Positions 16,352 to 25,720 of a stretch of 64,000 nucleotides of DNA are shown here, one piece after another; position 1 is the stretch's first letter; each line of letters opens with the position of its first letter. The stretch is taken from NCBI RefSeq assembly GCF_014863605.1, contig NZ_CP062252.1:1373001-1437000 (forward strand), read 5' to 3'. The DNA comes from Pseudomonas allokribbensis (GTDB lineage Bacteria > Pseudomonadota > Gammaproteobacteria > Pseudomonadales > Pseudomonadaceae). Both the position numbers and the translations under genes were made by a program. Below the pieces are notes generated by a model that did not search any database, was not told the origin of the DNA, and worked only from the letters and a program-made list of their open reading frames with translations.

Positions 16352-16825
16352 TTAGCCGCGTACGGCGCGCTGTTCCGGCTGTTTCAGACGCATGTGCAGC
16401 AACGGATAAGGCTGGCCCATGCCGTCGACTTCCGACCGGCCGATCACCTCGAACCCCTGTTTGAAGTAAAAACCCAGGGCCTGCGGGTTCTGTTCGTTGA
16501 CGTCCAGTTCATCGGCGTTCAGGTGCTGCATCGCATAATTGAGCAGCTTTTTGCCCAGGCCTTGGCCGCGATGTTCGGGGTCGATGAACAGCATTTCGAT
16601 CTTGCCCGCCGCCACGCCGGCAAAACCGGTGATGCGCTGGTGACTGTCCTTGGTGCAGATCAGCATCACCGCATCGAGGTAGCGGGTCAGCACCAGATTG
16701 CGCAGCAGCTCGATATAGCTGTCCGGCAGAAAATCATGGGTCGCGCGGACCGAGGCCTCCCAGACCCGGGTCAGTTCCTGATAGTCGCTGAGTTTCGGCG
16801 TGTGGATGACCGAATGGTGACGCAT
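16352..16825 (-). CDS. GNAT acetyltransferase, YjaB-like
   Basis: A 157-residue GCN5-type acetyltransferase. The acetyl-CoA loop is IDPEHRGQGLGKKLLNYA, followed by DVNEQNPQALGFYFKQGFEVIGRSE and QPYPLLHM. These closely follow E. coli YjaB, as does the start (WEASVRATHDFL). The substrate is unknown. ATG 16825 is chosen because the product then matches YjaB's length and GAGG lies upstream. ATG at 16846 is possible. Confidence 0.8.
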   Translation of the reverse strand: MRHHSVIHTPKLSDYQELTRVWEASVRATHDFLPDSYIELLRNLVLTRYLDAVMLICTKDSHQRITGFAGVAAGKIEMLFIDPEHRGQGLGKKLLNYAMQHLNADELDVNEQNPQALGFYFKQGFEVIGRSEVDGMGQPYPLLHMRLKQPEQRAVRG

Positions 16826-16885
16826 GCCCGTTAGCCTCTTTGTCATGAATGAGGGGAGTCCTTCCCCCCACAAACGATAGCCGTA

Positions 16886-16925
16886 AAAAAGCCCCGCATC
16901 TCGTAAAAGAGAGCGGGGCTTTTCG
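16886..16925 (-). terminator. Terminator upstream of the rimO stop region
   Basis: AAAAGCCCCGC and GCGGGGCTTTT pair around a TCTC...GAGA extended stem. It lies 13 bases after the rimO stop on the minus strand, with a T run on both sides. Confidence 0.85.
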
Positions 16926-16937
16926 TATTTTTCGCGT

Positions 16938-18275
16938 TTAGATCTGTTCGGCCCAGAGGTCGTATTCGTCGGCGTCGGTCACTTTGCACCAGACCTTGTC
17001 GCCCGGCTTGAGGTTGCTGCCGTTGTCGATGAACACGTTGCCGTCGATTTCCGGGGCGTCGAAGAAGCAGCGGCCGACCGCGCCTTGCTCGTCGACTTCG
17101 TCCACCAGCACTTCGATTTCACGGCCGATGCGCATTTGCAGACGGGCCGAGCTGATTTCCTGCTGGTGCGCCATGAAGCGTTCCCAGCGATCCTGCTTGA
17201 CGTCGTCCGGAACGATATCGAGGTTCAGGTCATTGGCCGGCGCGCCTTCGACCGGCGAGTACTGGAAGCAGCCGACGCGGTCGAGCTGGGCTTCGGTCAG
17301 CCAATCCAGCAGGTACTGGAAGTCTTCTTCGGTTTCGCCGGGGAAGCCGACGATGAAAGTCGAACGGATGATCAGGTCCGGGCAGATTTCGCGCCAGTTC
17401 TTGATCCGTGCCAGGGTCTTGTCTTCGAACGCCGGGCGTTTCATCGATTTCAGGACTTTCGGGCTGGCGTGCTGGAACGGGATGTCCAGGTACGGCAGGA
17501 TCTTGCCGGCGGCCATCAGCGGGATCAGCTCGTCGACGTGCGGGTACGGGTAAACGTAGTGCAGACGGACCCAGACGCCGAGGGTGCTCAGCGCTTCGCA
17601 CAGTTCGGTCATGCGGGTTTTCACCGGCGCGCCGTTCCAGAAACCGGTGCGGTACTTGACGTCAACGCCGTAGGCGCTGGTGTCCTGGGAAATCACCAGC
17701 AGCTCTTTGACGCCGGATTTGACCAGACGCTGGGCTTCGTCGAGCACGTCGCCAACCGGGCGGCTGACCAGTTTGCCGCGCATCGACGGGATGATGCAGA
17801 AGCTGCAGCTATGGTTGCAGCCTTCGGAAATCTTCAGGTACGCGTAGTGGCGCGGGGTCAGCTTGATGCCTTGCGGCGGCACCAGGTCGATCAGCGGGTT
17901 GTGATCCTGACGTGGCGGCACGACTTCGTGCACGGCGTTGACCACTTGCTCGTACTGCTGCGGACCGGTGACGGCCAGCACGCTCGGGTGCACGTCACGG
18001 ATGTTGCCTTCTTCCACGCCCATGCAGCCGGTCACGATGACCTTGCCGTTTTCCTTGATCGCTTCGCCGATGACTTCCAGCGATTCGGCCTTGGCCGAGT
18101 CGATGAAGCCACAGGTGTTGACCACGACCACGTCGGCGTCCTGATAGGTGGACACCACGTCATAGCCTTCCATGCGCAGCTGGGTCAGGATGCGCTCGGA
18201 GTCGACCAGTGCTTTCGGGCAACCCAGAGATACGAAGCCAACCTTTGGATTGGCCGGCGCAGGAGTGGTGGACAT
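16938..18275 (-). CDS. rimO: Ribosomal protein S12 methylthiotransferase RimO
   Basis: A 445-residue radical-SAM methylthiotransferase that adds a methylthio group to Asp of ribosomal protein uS12. The N-terminal UPF0004 domain has cluster Cys19, Cys55 and Cys84. The radical-SAM cluster is Cys153-x3-Cys157-x2-Cys160 (GCNHSCSFC), and a TRAM domain closes the C-terminus (~375-440). The [15 protein letters not shown] segment separates RimO from MiaB. Preceded by a ~290-base region shared with divergent kup. Confidence 0.97.
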   Translation of the reverse strand: MSTTPAPANPKVGFVSLGCPKALVDSERILTQLRMEGYDVVSTYQDADVVVVNTCGFIDSAKAESLEVIGEAIKENGKVIVTGCMGVEEGNIRDVHPSVLAVTGPQQYEQVVNAVHEVVPPRQDHNPLIDLVPPQGIKLTPRHYAYLKISEGCNHSCSFCIIPSMRGKLVSRPVGDVLDEAQRLVKSGVKELLVISQDTSAYGVDVKYRTGFWNGAPVKTRMTELCEALSTLGVWVRLHYVYPYPHVDELIPLMAAGKILPYLDIPFQHASPKVLKSMKRPAFEDKTLARIKNWREICPDLIIRSTFIVGFPGETEEDFQYLLDWLTEAQLDRVGCFQYSPVEGAPANDLNLDIVPDDVKQDRWERFMAHQQEISSARLQMRIGREIEVLVDEVDEQGAVGRCFFDAPEIDGNVFIDNGSNLKPGDKVWCKVTDADEYDLWAEQI

Positions 18276-18462
18276 GTCTAACCTCGGTGTTTTGTGACGC
18301 CGCTTTCCTGATGCGAAAAGCCGACGGACGGGCGCTTAGGCTGCGCCTCTGATCAAAAAGTGCGCAATTCTAGCGGCGAGCAGCGCACTTGACCAGCTTT
18401 ATGCAGGGAAATGCGACGAGTGCTGCGCTATGCTTCGCGCCAAGACGCTTTACCAATTTTTT

Positions 18463-18482
18463 ACAGTCAACAAAACGACTGT
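18463..18482. repeat. Inverted repeat in the kup leader
   Basis: ACAGTC and GACTGT (18463-18468, 18477-18482) flank eight bases in an AT-rich stretch about 85 bases before kup. It could be an operator; no known binding motif is recognised. Confidence 0.35.
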
Positions 18483-18565
18483 AACAACAGGTAAAACAGC
18501 GCATGCTGCATCAAAAAGCATAGTGCTTCGTTCAAAGAAGCCGGTCTGGAAATCAGGAGTGTTGG

Positions 18566-20467
18566 ATGGGTCAGGCAAGTAGTCACGCGGCAGGCGCCGA
18601 GGGTTCGGCCACCAAGCCGCTGAGTATGCTGGTCGCGGCGGTCGGGGTAGTTTACGGCGACATCGGCACGAGCCCGTTGTACACCCTCAAAGAAGTGTTT
18701 TCCGGCGGTTACGGCGTACCGGTCAATCACGACGGAGTGCTGGGCATTCTGTCGCTGATCTTCTGGTCGCTGATCTGGGTCGTGTCGATCAAGTACATGA
18801 TGTTCGTCCTGCGTGCCGACAACCAGGGCGAAGGCGGGATCATGGCACTGACCGCGCTGGCGCGACGAGCAGCGGGGGAGCGCAGGAAGTTGCGTTCGCT
18901 GCTGGTGGTCTGCGGCTTGATCGGTGCGGCGCTGTTCTACGGCGACAGCATGATCACCCCGGCGATCTCCGTACTCTCGGCCATCGAAGGCCTGGGCCTG
19001 GCGTTTGACGGGATCGACCATTGGGTCGTGCCATTGTCGCTGGTGGTGCTGGTGGGTCTGTTCCTGATCCAGCGTCACGGTACAGCGCGGATCGGCATCC
19101 TCTTCGGGCCGATCATGGTCACCTGGTTTCTGGTGCTCGGCGCCCTCGGCGTGTACGGCATCAGCCACTCCCCGGAAGTGCTGAAGGCGCTGAACCCGAT
19201 CTGGGCCGTGCGTTTCTTCATGGTGCATGCCGGCATGGGCGTGGCGATCCTCGGCGCCGTGGTGCTGGCGCTGACCGGTGCCGAAGCGCTGTACGCCGAC
19301 ATGGGCCACTTCGGTCGCAAGCCGATTGCCCGCGCGTGGTTCCTGCTGGTGCTGCCGGCGCTGGTGCTCAACTACTTCGGTCAGGGCGCCTTGCTGCTGG
19401 ACAACCCGGAAGCGGCGCGCAACCCGTTCTACCTGCTGGCGCCAAGCTGGGCGCTGATTCCGCTGGTCGGTCTGTCGACCCTGGCCACGGTGATCGCCTC
19501 GCAAGCGGTGATCTCCGGCGCGTTCTCCCTGACCCGTCAGGCGATCCAGCTCGGTTACATCCCGCGCATGTACATCCAGCACACCTCCAGCGATGAGCAG
19601 GGCCAGATCTACATCGGTGCCGTGAACTGGTCGCTGATGGTCGGCGTGGTCTTGCTGGTGATCGGTTTCGAGTCCTCCGGCGCTCTGGCCTCGGCCTACG
19701 GTGTGGCGGTGACCGGGACCATGCTGATGACCACGATTCTGGTGTCGGCGGTCATGCTGCTGCTGTGGAAATGGCCGCCGGTGCTGGCCGTGCCGGTGCT
19801 GATCGGCTTCCTGCTGGTGGACGGTCTGTACTTCGCTGCCAACGTGCCGAAGATCGTGCAGGGCGGTGCGTTCCCGGTGATCGCCGGTATCGCGCTGTTC
19901 GTGCTGATGACCACCTGGAAGCGCGGCAAGCAATTGCTGGTCGAGCGCCTGGACGAAGGCGCGCTGCCGCTGCCGATCTTCATCAGCAGCATCCGCGTCC
20001 AGCCGCCACACCGCGTGCAGGGCACCGCCGTGTTCCTGACTGCACGCTCCGACGCTGTCCCGCATGCGCTGTTGCACAACCTGCTGCACAACCAGGTCTT
20101 GCACGAGCAAGTAGTGCTGCTGACCGTGGTCTACGAAGACATCCCGCGCGTCCCGCCATCCCGACGCTTCGAAGTCGAAGCCCACGGCGAAGGCTTCTTC
20201 CGGGTGATCCTGCACTTCGGCTTCACCGACGAGCCGGACGTGCCGCAGGCGCTGAAACTCTGCCATCTGGATGACCTGGACTTCAGCCCGATGCGCACCA
20301 CCTACTTCCTCAGCCGCGAAACGGTGATTGCCTCGAAACTCGAAGGCATGGCCCGTTGGCGTGAAGCGCTGTTTGCGTTCATGTTGAAGAACGCCAACGG
20401 GAACCTGCGGTTCTTCAATCTGCCGCTGAACCGGGTGATTGAGTTGGGGACGCAGGTGGAGATGTAG
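18566..20467 (+). CDS. kup: Low-affinity potassium transporter Kup
   Basis: A 633-residue KUP/HAK/KT-family potassium:proton symporter of the inner membrane. Its N-terminal signature [20 protein letters not shown] is diagnostic. About twelve hydrophobic segments span residues 20-430, with the conserved [26 protein letters not shown] and [16 protein letters not shown] soluble C-terminal domain (~480-633) follows. ATG 18566 has GGAGTGTTGG upstream. Monocistronic, ended by the terminator at 20483. Confidence 0.96.
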   Translation: MGQASSHAAGAEGSATKPLSMLVAAVGVVYGDIGTSPLYTLKEVFSGGYGVPVNHDGVLGILSLIFWSLIWVVSIKYMMFVLRADNQGEGGIMALTALARRAAGERRKLRSLLVVCGLIGAALFYGDSMITPAISVLSAIEGLGLAFDGIDHWVVPLSLVVLVGLFLIQRHGTARIGILFGPIMVTWFLVLGALGVYGISHSPEVLKALNPIWAVRFFMVHAGMGVAILGAVVLALTGAEALYADMGHFGRKPIARAWFLLVLPALVLNYFGQGALLLDNPEAARNPFYLLAPSWALIPLVGLSTLATVIASQAVISGAFSLTRQAIQLGYIPRMYIQHTSSDEQGQIYIGAVNWSLMVGVVLLVIGFESSGALASAYGVAVTGTMLMTTILVSAVMLLLWKWPPVLAVPVLIGFLLVDGLYFAANVPKIVQGGAFPVIAGIALFVLMTTWKRGKQLLVERLDEGALPLPIFISSIRVQPPHRVQGTAVFLTARSDAVPHALLHNLLHNQVLHEQVVLLTVVYEDIPRVPPSRRFEVEAHGEGFFRVILHFGFTDEPDVPQALKLCHLDDLDFSPMRTTYFLSRETVIASKLEGMARWREALFAFMLKNANGNLRFFNLPLNRVIELGTQVEM

Positions 20468-20482
20468 CGACCGTCTCAACTG

Positions 20483-20523
20483 AAAAGCCCCCCTCAGTCT
20501 TGTGGCTGGCGGGGGCTTTTTTG
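20483..20523 (+). terminator. Terminator after kup
   Basis: AAAAGCCCCC and GGGGGCTTTT enclose a loop of about 20 bases, ending in TTTTTT. Confidence 0.85.
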
Positions 20524-20618
20524 TGTCGCTGTACGAAACCTGTTCCAGGCGCCAATCCACTATGGGAGCTGGTAGGCTAGTTCTCACGGAGTCATTACGG
20601 TGCGCGAGGTCGGTTTGT

Positions 20619-20777
20619 ATGACGGAATTACCGGAACAAGAGATGCTGGATGAACTTGAGAATCTTCGGATTGAAGCGGTAGTAAAAGCACGACTGATCA
20701 ATTTCGATCCGGCTCAAGCGATCAGTCATGACGACATGCGGGCAAGGTACTGGCAGGATGAGCTGACAGTTAATTGA
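20619..20777 (+). CDS. Small acidic hypothetical protein
   Basis: A 52-residue acidic protein (MTELPEQEMLDELENLRIEA at the start, ISHDDMRARYW near the end). The ISHDDMRAR tail is vaguely like antitoxin C-termini (the ISHEEV type), but there is no N-terminal RHH or AbrB domain and no toxin next door. GAGGT lies about ten bases before the ATG. It sits alone between two strong terminators, which argues that it is a separate transcript. Function unknown. Confidence 0.5.
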   Translation: MTELPEQEMLDELENLRIEAVVKARLINFDPAQAISHDDMRARYWQDELTVN

Positions 20778-20811
20778 ATCCCGCGTAGTTCTCTTTGTGA
20801 CTACGGGAATG

Positions 20812-20849
20812 AAAAAGCCCCCGCAACCCTGAGGTTGCGGGGGCTTTTC
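20812..20849. terminator. Bidirectional terminator
   Basis: AAAAGCCCCCGCAACC pairs with GGTTGCGGGGGCTTTT around CTGA. It separates the small plus-strand gene from the convergent AcvB-type gene and can work both ways. Confidence 0.92.
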
Positions 20850-20865
20850 GTTGGAGCGCTTCAGA

Positions 20866-22158
20866 TCACTCTGCCGGCTGATCCTTGGTCTGACGCTTCT
20901 CGATCAGATCCACCAGGCGCTTGGCCAGCGCCGGGTAGTTCTCGTCGAAGTGGTGGCCGCCAGGCAGCTTCACCGCTTCGCCCACCGCGGTCTTGTCGGT
21001 GCAGCCGCTTTCATCCGTCTCTTCTTCGCCGTAGATGCACACGACCTTGGCCGGTGGCAGTTTGGCCATTTCCGGGCCGGTGGCGGCTTCTTTGCCGGCG
21101 TTGCCGAGCCAGCCTTCGACTTCGATTTCGAAGCTGCCGGTGCGGGCGAAGGCCAGCAGGATGATTGCGTCGATGCGCTGCTGCTCGGTGTCCGGCAGGC
21201 GGTTGTAGATGGCCGGCAGGACGTCGGCACCGAACGAGTAACCGGTCAGGATGAAGCGTTTGGTGCCCCATTTCTGGCGGTAGTGCTGCATCAGTTCGGT
21301 CAGGTCGAGCGCGCTCTGTTCCGGGCTCTTGTGCTGCCAGTAGTAACGCAGGGTGTCGATGCCGACGACCGGATAGCCGATCTTGGCCATTTCACCGGCC
21401 ACGTCGCGGTCGAGGTCACGCCAGCCGCCGTCACCGGACAGGAACAGGGTCACGGTGTCCTTGGCCTGGCCGGCCGGGACTTCCACGACCGGGATTTGCA
21501 GACCGCCAGCGGCTTTGTCGCCACCGACGAGGATCTTGCGCAGTTCGTTGTTCAGCACTTGCGGCAGGTTGATGTCGTAGTCGCTGATGCTGGTTTCGGC
21601 GTTCGGTTGATCGCGCACGAAACCGGCGCTGGTGTCGTCCGGGTTGTCGTTCCAGGCCACCAGCCAGTGGCCGTGGGCGGCGGATTTCGGCAGCAGGTGG
21701 GTGCAGCCGCCTTTTTCCAGCGCCAGGTCGACCGACACGGCCTGGGCCTTGTCGTCCTTCTGTTCGGACAGCCAGCGCCAGGCCAGTACCGCGCCAGGGC
21801 CGATGCCGCTGACCAGGGTCGCCGGGCCGTTCAGTTCGCGCAGACCGCTTTGCAGTGCGCGGCTTTGCAGCAGGCAGTCCTTGGGCAGAATCACCTGAAC
21901 GATCTGCGCCGAGGCGCTGCGGCTCAGAGTGGTCAACTGATTGTCGGAGAGTTTCTTGTCGTCCTCGACCGCCACCAACACCTGGGCCTTGGGCTTGGTG
22001 CCGGGGATGACCCGGGTCATGACGGTGCCGTCAGCCGGCGTGAGCTGTTCGAGGGTCGGTTCCGGTGCCGGGCGTTTGAGGTACCAGTAACCGCCGCCGG
22101 CAATCACGGCCAGCACGATCAGTGCGGCCAGGATGTACTTCAGGGAGCGTTGAATCAT
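20866..22158 (-). CDS. acvB: AcvB/VirJ-type alanyl-phosphatidylglycerol hydrolase
   Basis: A 430-residue periplasmic alpha/beta hydrolase with an N-terminal membrane anchor or signal (residues 6-26). The C-terminal VirJ domain carries the lipase-type GYSFG (306-310, Ser308), TLFLSGDGGWRDLD, and a GGHHF His near residue 400. The paired gene upstream is the alanyl-PG synthase. In P. aeruginosa the equivalent PA0919 removes alanine from Ala-PG, and AcvB in Agrobacterium hydrolyses Lys-PG. The start overlaps the synthase stop (ATGA), so the two are translationally coupled. Together they set lipid charge and antimicrobial-peptide resistance. Confidence 0.85.
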   Translation of the reverse strand: MIQRSLKYILAALIVLAVIAGGGYWYLKRPAPEPTLEQLTPADGTVMTRVIPGTKPKAQVLVAVEDDKKLSDNQLTTLSRSASAQIVQVILPKDCLLQSRALQSGLRELNGPATLVSGIGPGAVLAWRWLSEQKDDKAQAVSVDLALEKGGCTHLLPKSAAHGHWLVAWNDNPDDTSAGFVRDQPNAETSISDYDINLPQVLNNELRKILVGGDKAAGGLQIPVVEVPAGQAKDTVTLFLSGDGGWRDLDRDVAGEMAKIGYPVVGIDTLRYYWQHKSPEQSALDLTELMQHYRQKWGTKRFILTGYSFGADVLPAIYNRLPDTEQQRIDAIILLAFARTGSFEIEVEGWLGNAGKEAATGPEMAKLPPAKVVCIYGEEETDESGCTDKTAVGEAVKLPGGHHFDENYPALAKRLVDLIEKRQTKDQPAE

Positions 22159-24797
22159 CAGCGTTTCACCAATCCAGTCAAGCCGCCCGCGATCAGGGCA
22201 GCAGTATCGGCCAGTGCCACCAGCGGATCGAGTCCGGCGGGCACCGCCATATAACGGGGTTCCCAGTCAGGCTGGAACTTGTCTTTGAAGCGGCGCAAGC
22301 CTTGGAAGTTGTACAACTGCTCACCACGGCGGAAAACCATCGAGCCCAGACGCTGGGTCAGCGGTGCACCACGCCGGGGTTGCAACCCCGACAACGGCAC
22401 CATGCCCAGGCTGAAGCGCGCGTATCCGTGACTCTTATAGTGTTGAATCAGGCCGACCATCAGAAACTCCATGGTCAACTTGGGGGCGTCCGGGTGCGAG
22501 CGCATCAGATCGAGACTGGCCAGGTCATGGCTGTAAGTCTCGAGCAGGTTGGCGAACGCCACCGGACGGCCTTCGAAGCGAATCACCGCGATGCGGAAAT
22601 GCTTCAGGTAATCGTCGCTGAAACGGCCGAGGGAGAAGCCTTTCTCGCGCACGTTCTTGCCGGTCAGCCAGGCATCGGAAATCACCTTGAGCTCATCCAT
22701 CGGCGCCTGGCCCGGCTCAAAGATCTCCAACGACAGACCGTCGCGGGTGCCGCGGTTCCAGGTGTAACGCAGGTCCTTCATCTCTTTGCCCTTGGCTTCC
22801 AGGTCAAAGCGATGCAGGTCGACCCGGGCTTCTTCGCCGAGCTTGATCGCGGTCAGGCCGATGTCCATGTAGTACGGCAGGTTCTCGGCGCGCACTTGAT
22901 AGAACACGGGACGGGCGTGGTGGATGTCGCACAGGTCGCGGAACTGCCAGATCATTTCCGCCCGCTGCTGGCCAGGACCGATCGGGTCGTACAGCGCCAC
23001 CAGGCTGCGGCCGCGACGCGCGTACATCAGGAAGGCTTCGTCGTTGGGGTGGAACAGCATCGCCTTGTCACCGGTCAGGGCGAGGCCGCCATCCGGTTGC
23101 GAGGAGGCCATCAGGATCTTCGTGGCGCGCTCCAGTTCATCGGGCGTCGGCAGATGAATCACCGGACGTGCGGTGCGCAGCAGCCAGGTCAGGGCGATCA
23201 CCAGCAACAGCACCGCGGCGCCGAGCAACGAACGCAGACCGCGCGGGGCGTCGGCGTCGAGGGTGAACTGCCACCACAATTGATGGCTGTACGGTACGTC
23301 CTGATAAGCGAACAGCAACAGCCAGGTCGAGGCACCGAGTACACACAGGCTCGCCACCAGATACAGCGGCGAAAACGGCACTTCGGTCAGGCGACTAGGG
23401 CGATAGAACGAGCGACGGAACACCCCCAGCAGTGCGGCGGTGAGGGTCATCAGCGTGGCTTCTTCCCAGTCGAAACCCTTGAGCAGCGAGAGCAGGGCGC
23501 CCACCAGCAGCAGAATGGTGGTCAGCATCCATGCCGCCGACAGTCGGCGACGCAGGCCCTGGGCGAGCATCAGGCACAGCACGCCGATCAGGCTGGCGCC
23601 GAAGTGCGAGGCATCGACCAGGCGATGAGGGATCAGGTAAGCGATGTGTTCCAGGCGCGTATCGATTTCAGGTGTCGCGCCGGAAAACAGCAGCACTACG
23701 CCGGAAAGAAACACCAGTACCGCAAGGATCGGTGCGGCGAGACCGGAGGCGGCGCGCATGGTCTGGGTCTGGAACAGGCGCTGACCTTCGTTGATCAGCA
23801 GCAGCACGCAGGCCACCAGCAATGGCAGCACCACGTAGATCATGCGATACAACAGCAGGGCGGCGGCCAGTGGCGCTGCGCCGAGCTTGTCGGCGAACGC
23901 CGCCAGCAGGATGGCTTCGAAGACACCGACCCCGCCCGGTACATGGCTGAGGACGCCGGCAGCCAGGGCCAGCAGGTACACCAGCAGGAATGCGCCGAAT
24001 GGCGGAGCTTCCGGCAGCAGCAGGTAAAGCACGGTGGCGGCAGCGGCCACATCGAGAGCGGTGATGACCAGTTGCAGGAACGTCAGGCGTCGACCCGGCA
24101 GGCGCAGGGTGCGGCGCCCGACCTTGACCAGCAGGTTGTCACGGTAAGGCTGCTCCGGCAGGCGCCGACGGTAGATGCCGATGGCCAGAATCGCGCCGAG
24201 CAACAACACGGCAGAGGCAATCGTGGCCAGCAGACCCTCGGACAGGCCCAGGGCCTGGGAGGCGGCCGGCAGGTCACTCAGGGTCGCCAGCGCTGCCAGC
24301 GGCGGCAGGGCACAGCCCAGCGACAGGCTGGCGAACAGGGTCATGTGCGCCACTTCCGAAGCGCCCAGGCCAAGTCGTGCATATAAACGGTAGCGCACCG
24401 AACCGCCGGACAGCATCGACAAGCCGATGGCGTTGCCGATCGCGAAAGCAGTGAAGCCTCCGAGCGCGAGCGTGCGTGGCGGGATGGTTACGCCGGCATA
24501 GCGGCTGGCCGACCATTCGTAGCCCAGCAGAATGATGAAGCCGACAACAGTCGCGCCAAAAGCGCCAAGCAGGGCGGGCTTCGGTACATCGAGAATCGAG
24601 TCGTGCAAGGCATAGAGGTCGAGTTCGCTGAGCAGATGGCGACAGGCAATCAGCGCGATAGCGAACAACAGCAAAGTGACCGCCAGACCAATCGGTTGCC
24701 GGTATTTGCTGATTCGATCCAGCAAGCGCATGCGCTCAGGCTTGATCGGTGGATTCACGGTGAGGGTGTCTTGTGGATCAGACGAGTTGGCGCGCAT
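22158..24797 (-). CDS. mprF: Alanyl-/aminoacyl-phosphatidylglycerol synthase (MprF family)
   Basis: An 879-residue membrane enzyme. Residues ~35-540 form a multi-helix flippase-type domain, with the GGSVRYRLYARLGLG and HVPGGVGVFEAILLAAF segments typical of this family. The C-terminal ~330 residues are the GNAT-like transferase (DUF2156) that moves the aminoacyl group from tRNA to phosphatidylglycerol (ALTGDKAMLFHPNDEAFLMYARRGRS region, ending with the VSLGMVPL-like block). P. aeruginosa's homologue PA0920 uses Ala-tRNA; the same substrate is inferred here from the adjacent hydrolase. ATG 24797 has GAGGTGA upstream; a TTG at 24800 is adjacent. Confidence 0.9.
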   Translation of the reverse strand: MRANSSDPQDTLTVNPPIKPERMRLLDRISKYRQPIGLAVTLLLFAIALIACRHLLSELDLYALHDSILDVPKPALLGAFGATVVGFIILLGYEWSASRYAGVTIPPRTLALGGFTAFAIGNAIGLSMLSGGSVRYRLYARLGLGASEVAHMTLFASLSLGCALPPLAALATLSDLPAASQALGLSEGLLATIASAVLLLGAILAIGIYRRRLPEQPYRDNLLVKVGRRTLRLPGRRLTFLQLVITALDVAAAATVLYLLLPEAPPFGAFLLVYLLALAAGVLSHVPGGVGVFEAILLAAFADKLGAAPLAAALLLYRMIYVVLPLLVACVLLLINEGQRLFQTQTMRAASGLAAPILAVLVFLSGVVLLFSGATPEIDTRLEHIAYLIPHRLVDASHFGASLIGVLCLMLAQGLRRRLSAAWMLTTILLLVGALLSLLKGFDWEEATLMTLTAALLGVFRRSFYRPSRLTEVPFSPLYLVASLCVLGASTWLLLFAYQDVPYSHQLWWQFTLDADAPRGLRSLLGAAVLLLVIALTWLLRTARPVIHLPTPDELERATKILMASSQPDGGLALTGDKAMLFHPNDEAFLMYARRGRSLVALYDPIGPGQQRAEMIWQFRDLCDIHHARPVFYQVRAENLPYYMDIGLTAIKLGEEARVDLHRFDLEAKGKEMKDLRYTWNRGTRDGLSLEIFEPGQAPMDELKVISDAWLTGKNVREKGFSLGRFSDDYLKHFRIAVIRFEGRPVAFANLLETYSHDLASLDLMRSHPDAPKLTMEFLMVGLIQHYKSHGYARFSLGMVPLSGLQPRRGAPLTQRLGSMVFRRGEQLYNFQGLRRFKDKFQPDWEPRYMAVPAGLDPLVALADTAALIAGGLTGLVKR

Positions 24798-25037
24798 CAA
24801 TCACCTCTTGGATTGTGCGCGACAGGATGGGGGTATCCAGCCAAGTTACCAATCCCTGTAGAAAAAAATAATCACAAAATACTACGCCTCTCGTCGGGTA
24901 TCGGCGAGGGCAGGTCTCGGATTGCAGACGTCTTGCCCGCGACTCAAGCATAGTCGCAACTCGGCGGGTCTGAAGATCCTGAGCGGTTCACTGCACAGTG
25001 ACAGATCATTGTTGCGAAAGGACTTTTTCCACAGATA

Positions 25038-25070
25038 CAAAAAAGGCCACTCTTTCGAGCAGCCTTTTTT
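25038..25070 (-). terminator. Terminator of tRNA-fMet copy 1
   Basis: On the minus strand AAAAAAGGCTGCTCGAAAGA continues into GTGGCCTTTTTT, a GAAA-loop hairpin ending in a T run, just after the tRNA 3' end. Confidence 0.85.
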
Positions 25071-25076
25071 GATGTT

Positions 25077-25153
<77 letters not shown>

Positions 25154-25166
25154 TCTGTGTGGCGGC

Positions 25167-25194
25167 ATTCTACAGGCGAACGGCGGGGTGTCAA
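25167..25194 (-). promoter_or_regulatory. Sigma-70 promoter for tRNA-fMet copy 1
   Basis: On the minus strand TTGACA and TAGAAT are separated by 16 bases and end about 14 bases before the tRNA 5' end, close to the RpoD consensus. Confidence 0.85.
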
Positions 25195-25324
25195 CCGTTA
25201 ATCCCGCGAAGGGTCAAATATGCGTGAAATCGCGTCAATCCGTCGCAGGAGGGCGGTAAGTTTCGGAATTGCAAAGGATTCCTGTTTGGCCCGGAAGGTT
25301 ACCCGAATGAAAAACAGACGCGCA

Positions 25325-25357
25325 CAAAAAAGGCCACTCTTTCGAGTAGCCTTTTTT
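25325..25357 (-). terminator. Terminator of tRNA-fMet copy 2
   Basis: Same hairpin as copy 1 with one base change in the stem (GTAGCC for GCAGCC on the plus strand), ending in a T run on the minus strand. Confidence 0.85.
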
Positions 25358-25363
25358 GATGTT

Positions 25364-25440
<77 letters not shown>

Positions 25441-25453
25441 TCTGTGTGTCGGC

Positions 25454-25481
25454 ATTCTACAGAGGAACGCCGGGGTGTCAA
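25454..25481 (-). promoter_or_regulatory. Sigma-70 promoter for tRNA-fMet copy 2
   Basis: TTGACA, 16 bases, TAGAAT on the minus strand, same spacing to the tRNA as in copy 1. Confidence 0.85.
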
Positions 25482-25655
25482 CCTTCAATCCGGATAAAAT
25501 CTGTTCTGGTTCAATTGGTTAGCGACTTTTTGGTAGGGCTGATGGGGCCGCGAGTCAGGCAGGGCAAGGGTTTCAGCTCTATTGGTGGGTTGATTTCGAT
25601 TGAGAAAATAAATTCAAGGGAAGTTTCCTACCGCTGGAAAAGAAGCTTCATACCA

Positions 25656-25671
25656 CTGGTGCTATATACAG
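25656..25671 (+). promoter_or_regulatory. LexA (SOS) box upstream of dinB
   Basis: CTGGTGCTATATACAG fits CTG-N10-CAG with a TATATA core, 50 bases before the dinB ATG. It resembles the recA box at 5363 (CTGG...ATACAG). Confidence 0.87.
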
Positions 25672-25720
25672 GTGTCAGTGAGATACTGCCGATCCGGCTT
25701 GCCACGTTTCCTTTTCTGCC

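Noticed and set aside
18467..20701. Long 744-codon minus-strand frame opposite kup
   Set aside because: Its composition (His/Gln/Arg-rich, no family motifs) is the usual antisense shadow of a GC-rich gene; kup has clear motifs on the plus strand.
22122..24386. Long plus-strand frame opposite the AlaPG synthase
   Set aside because: Gln/His/Gly-rich with no domains; the minus-strand gene carries recognisable MprF features.
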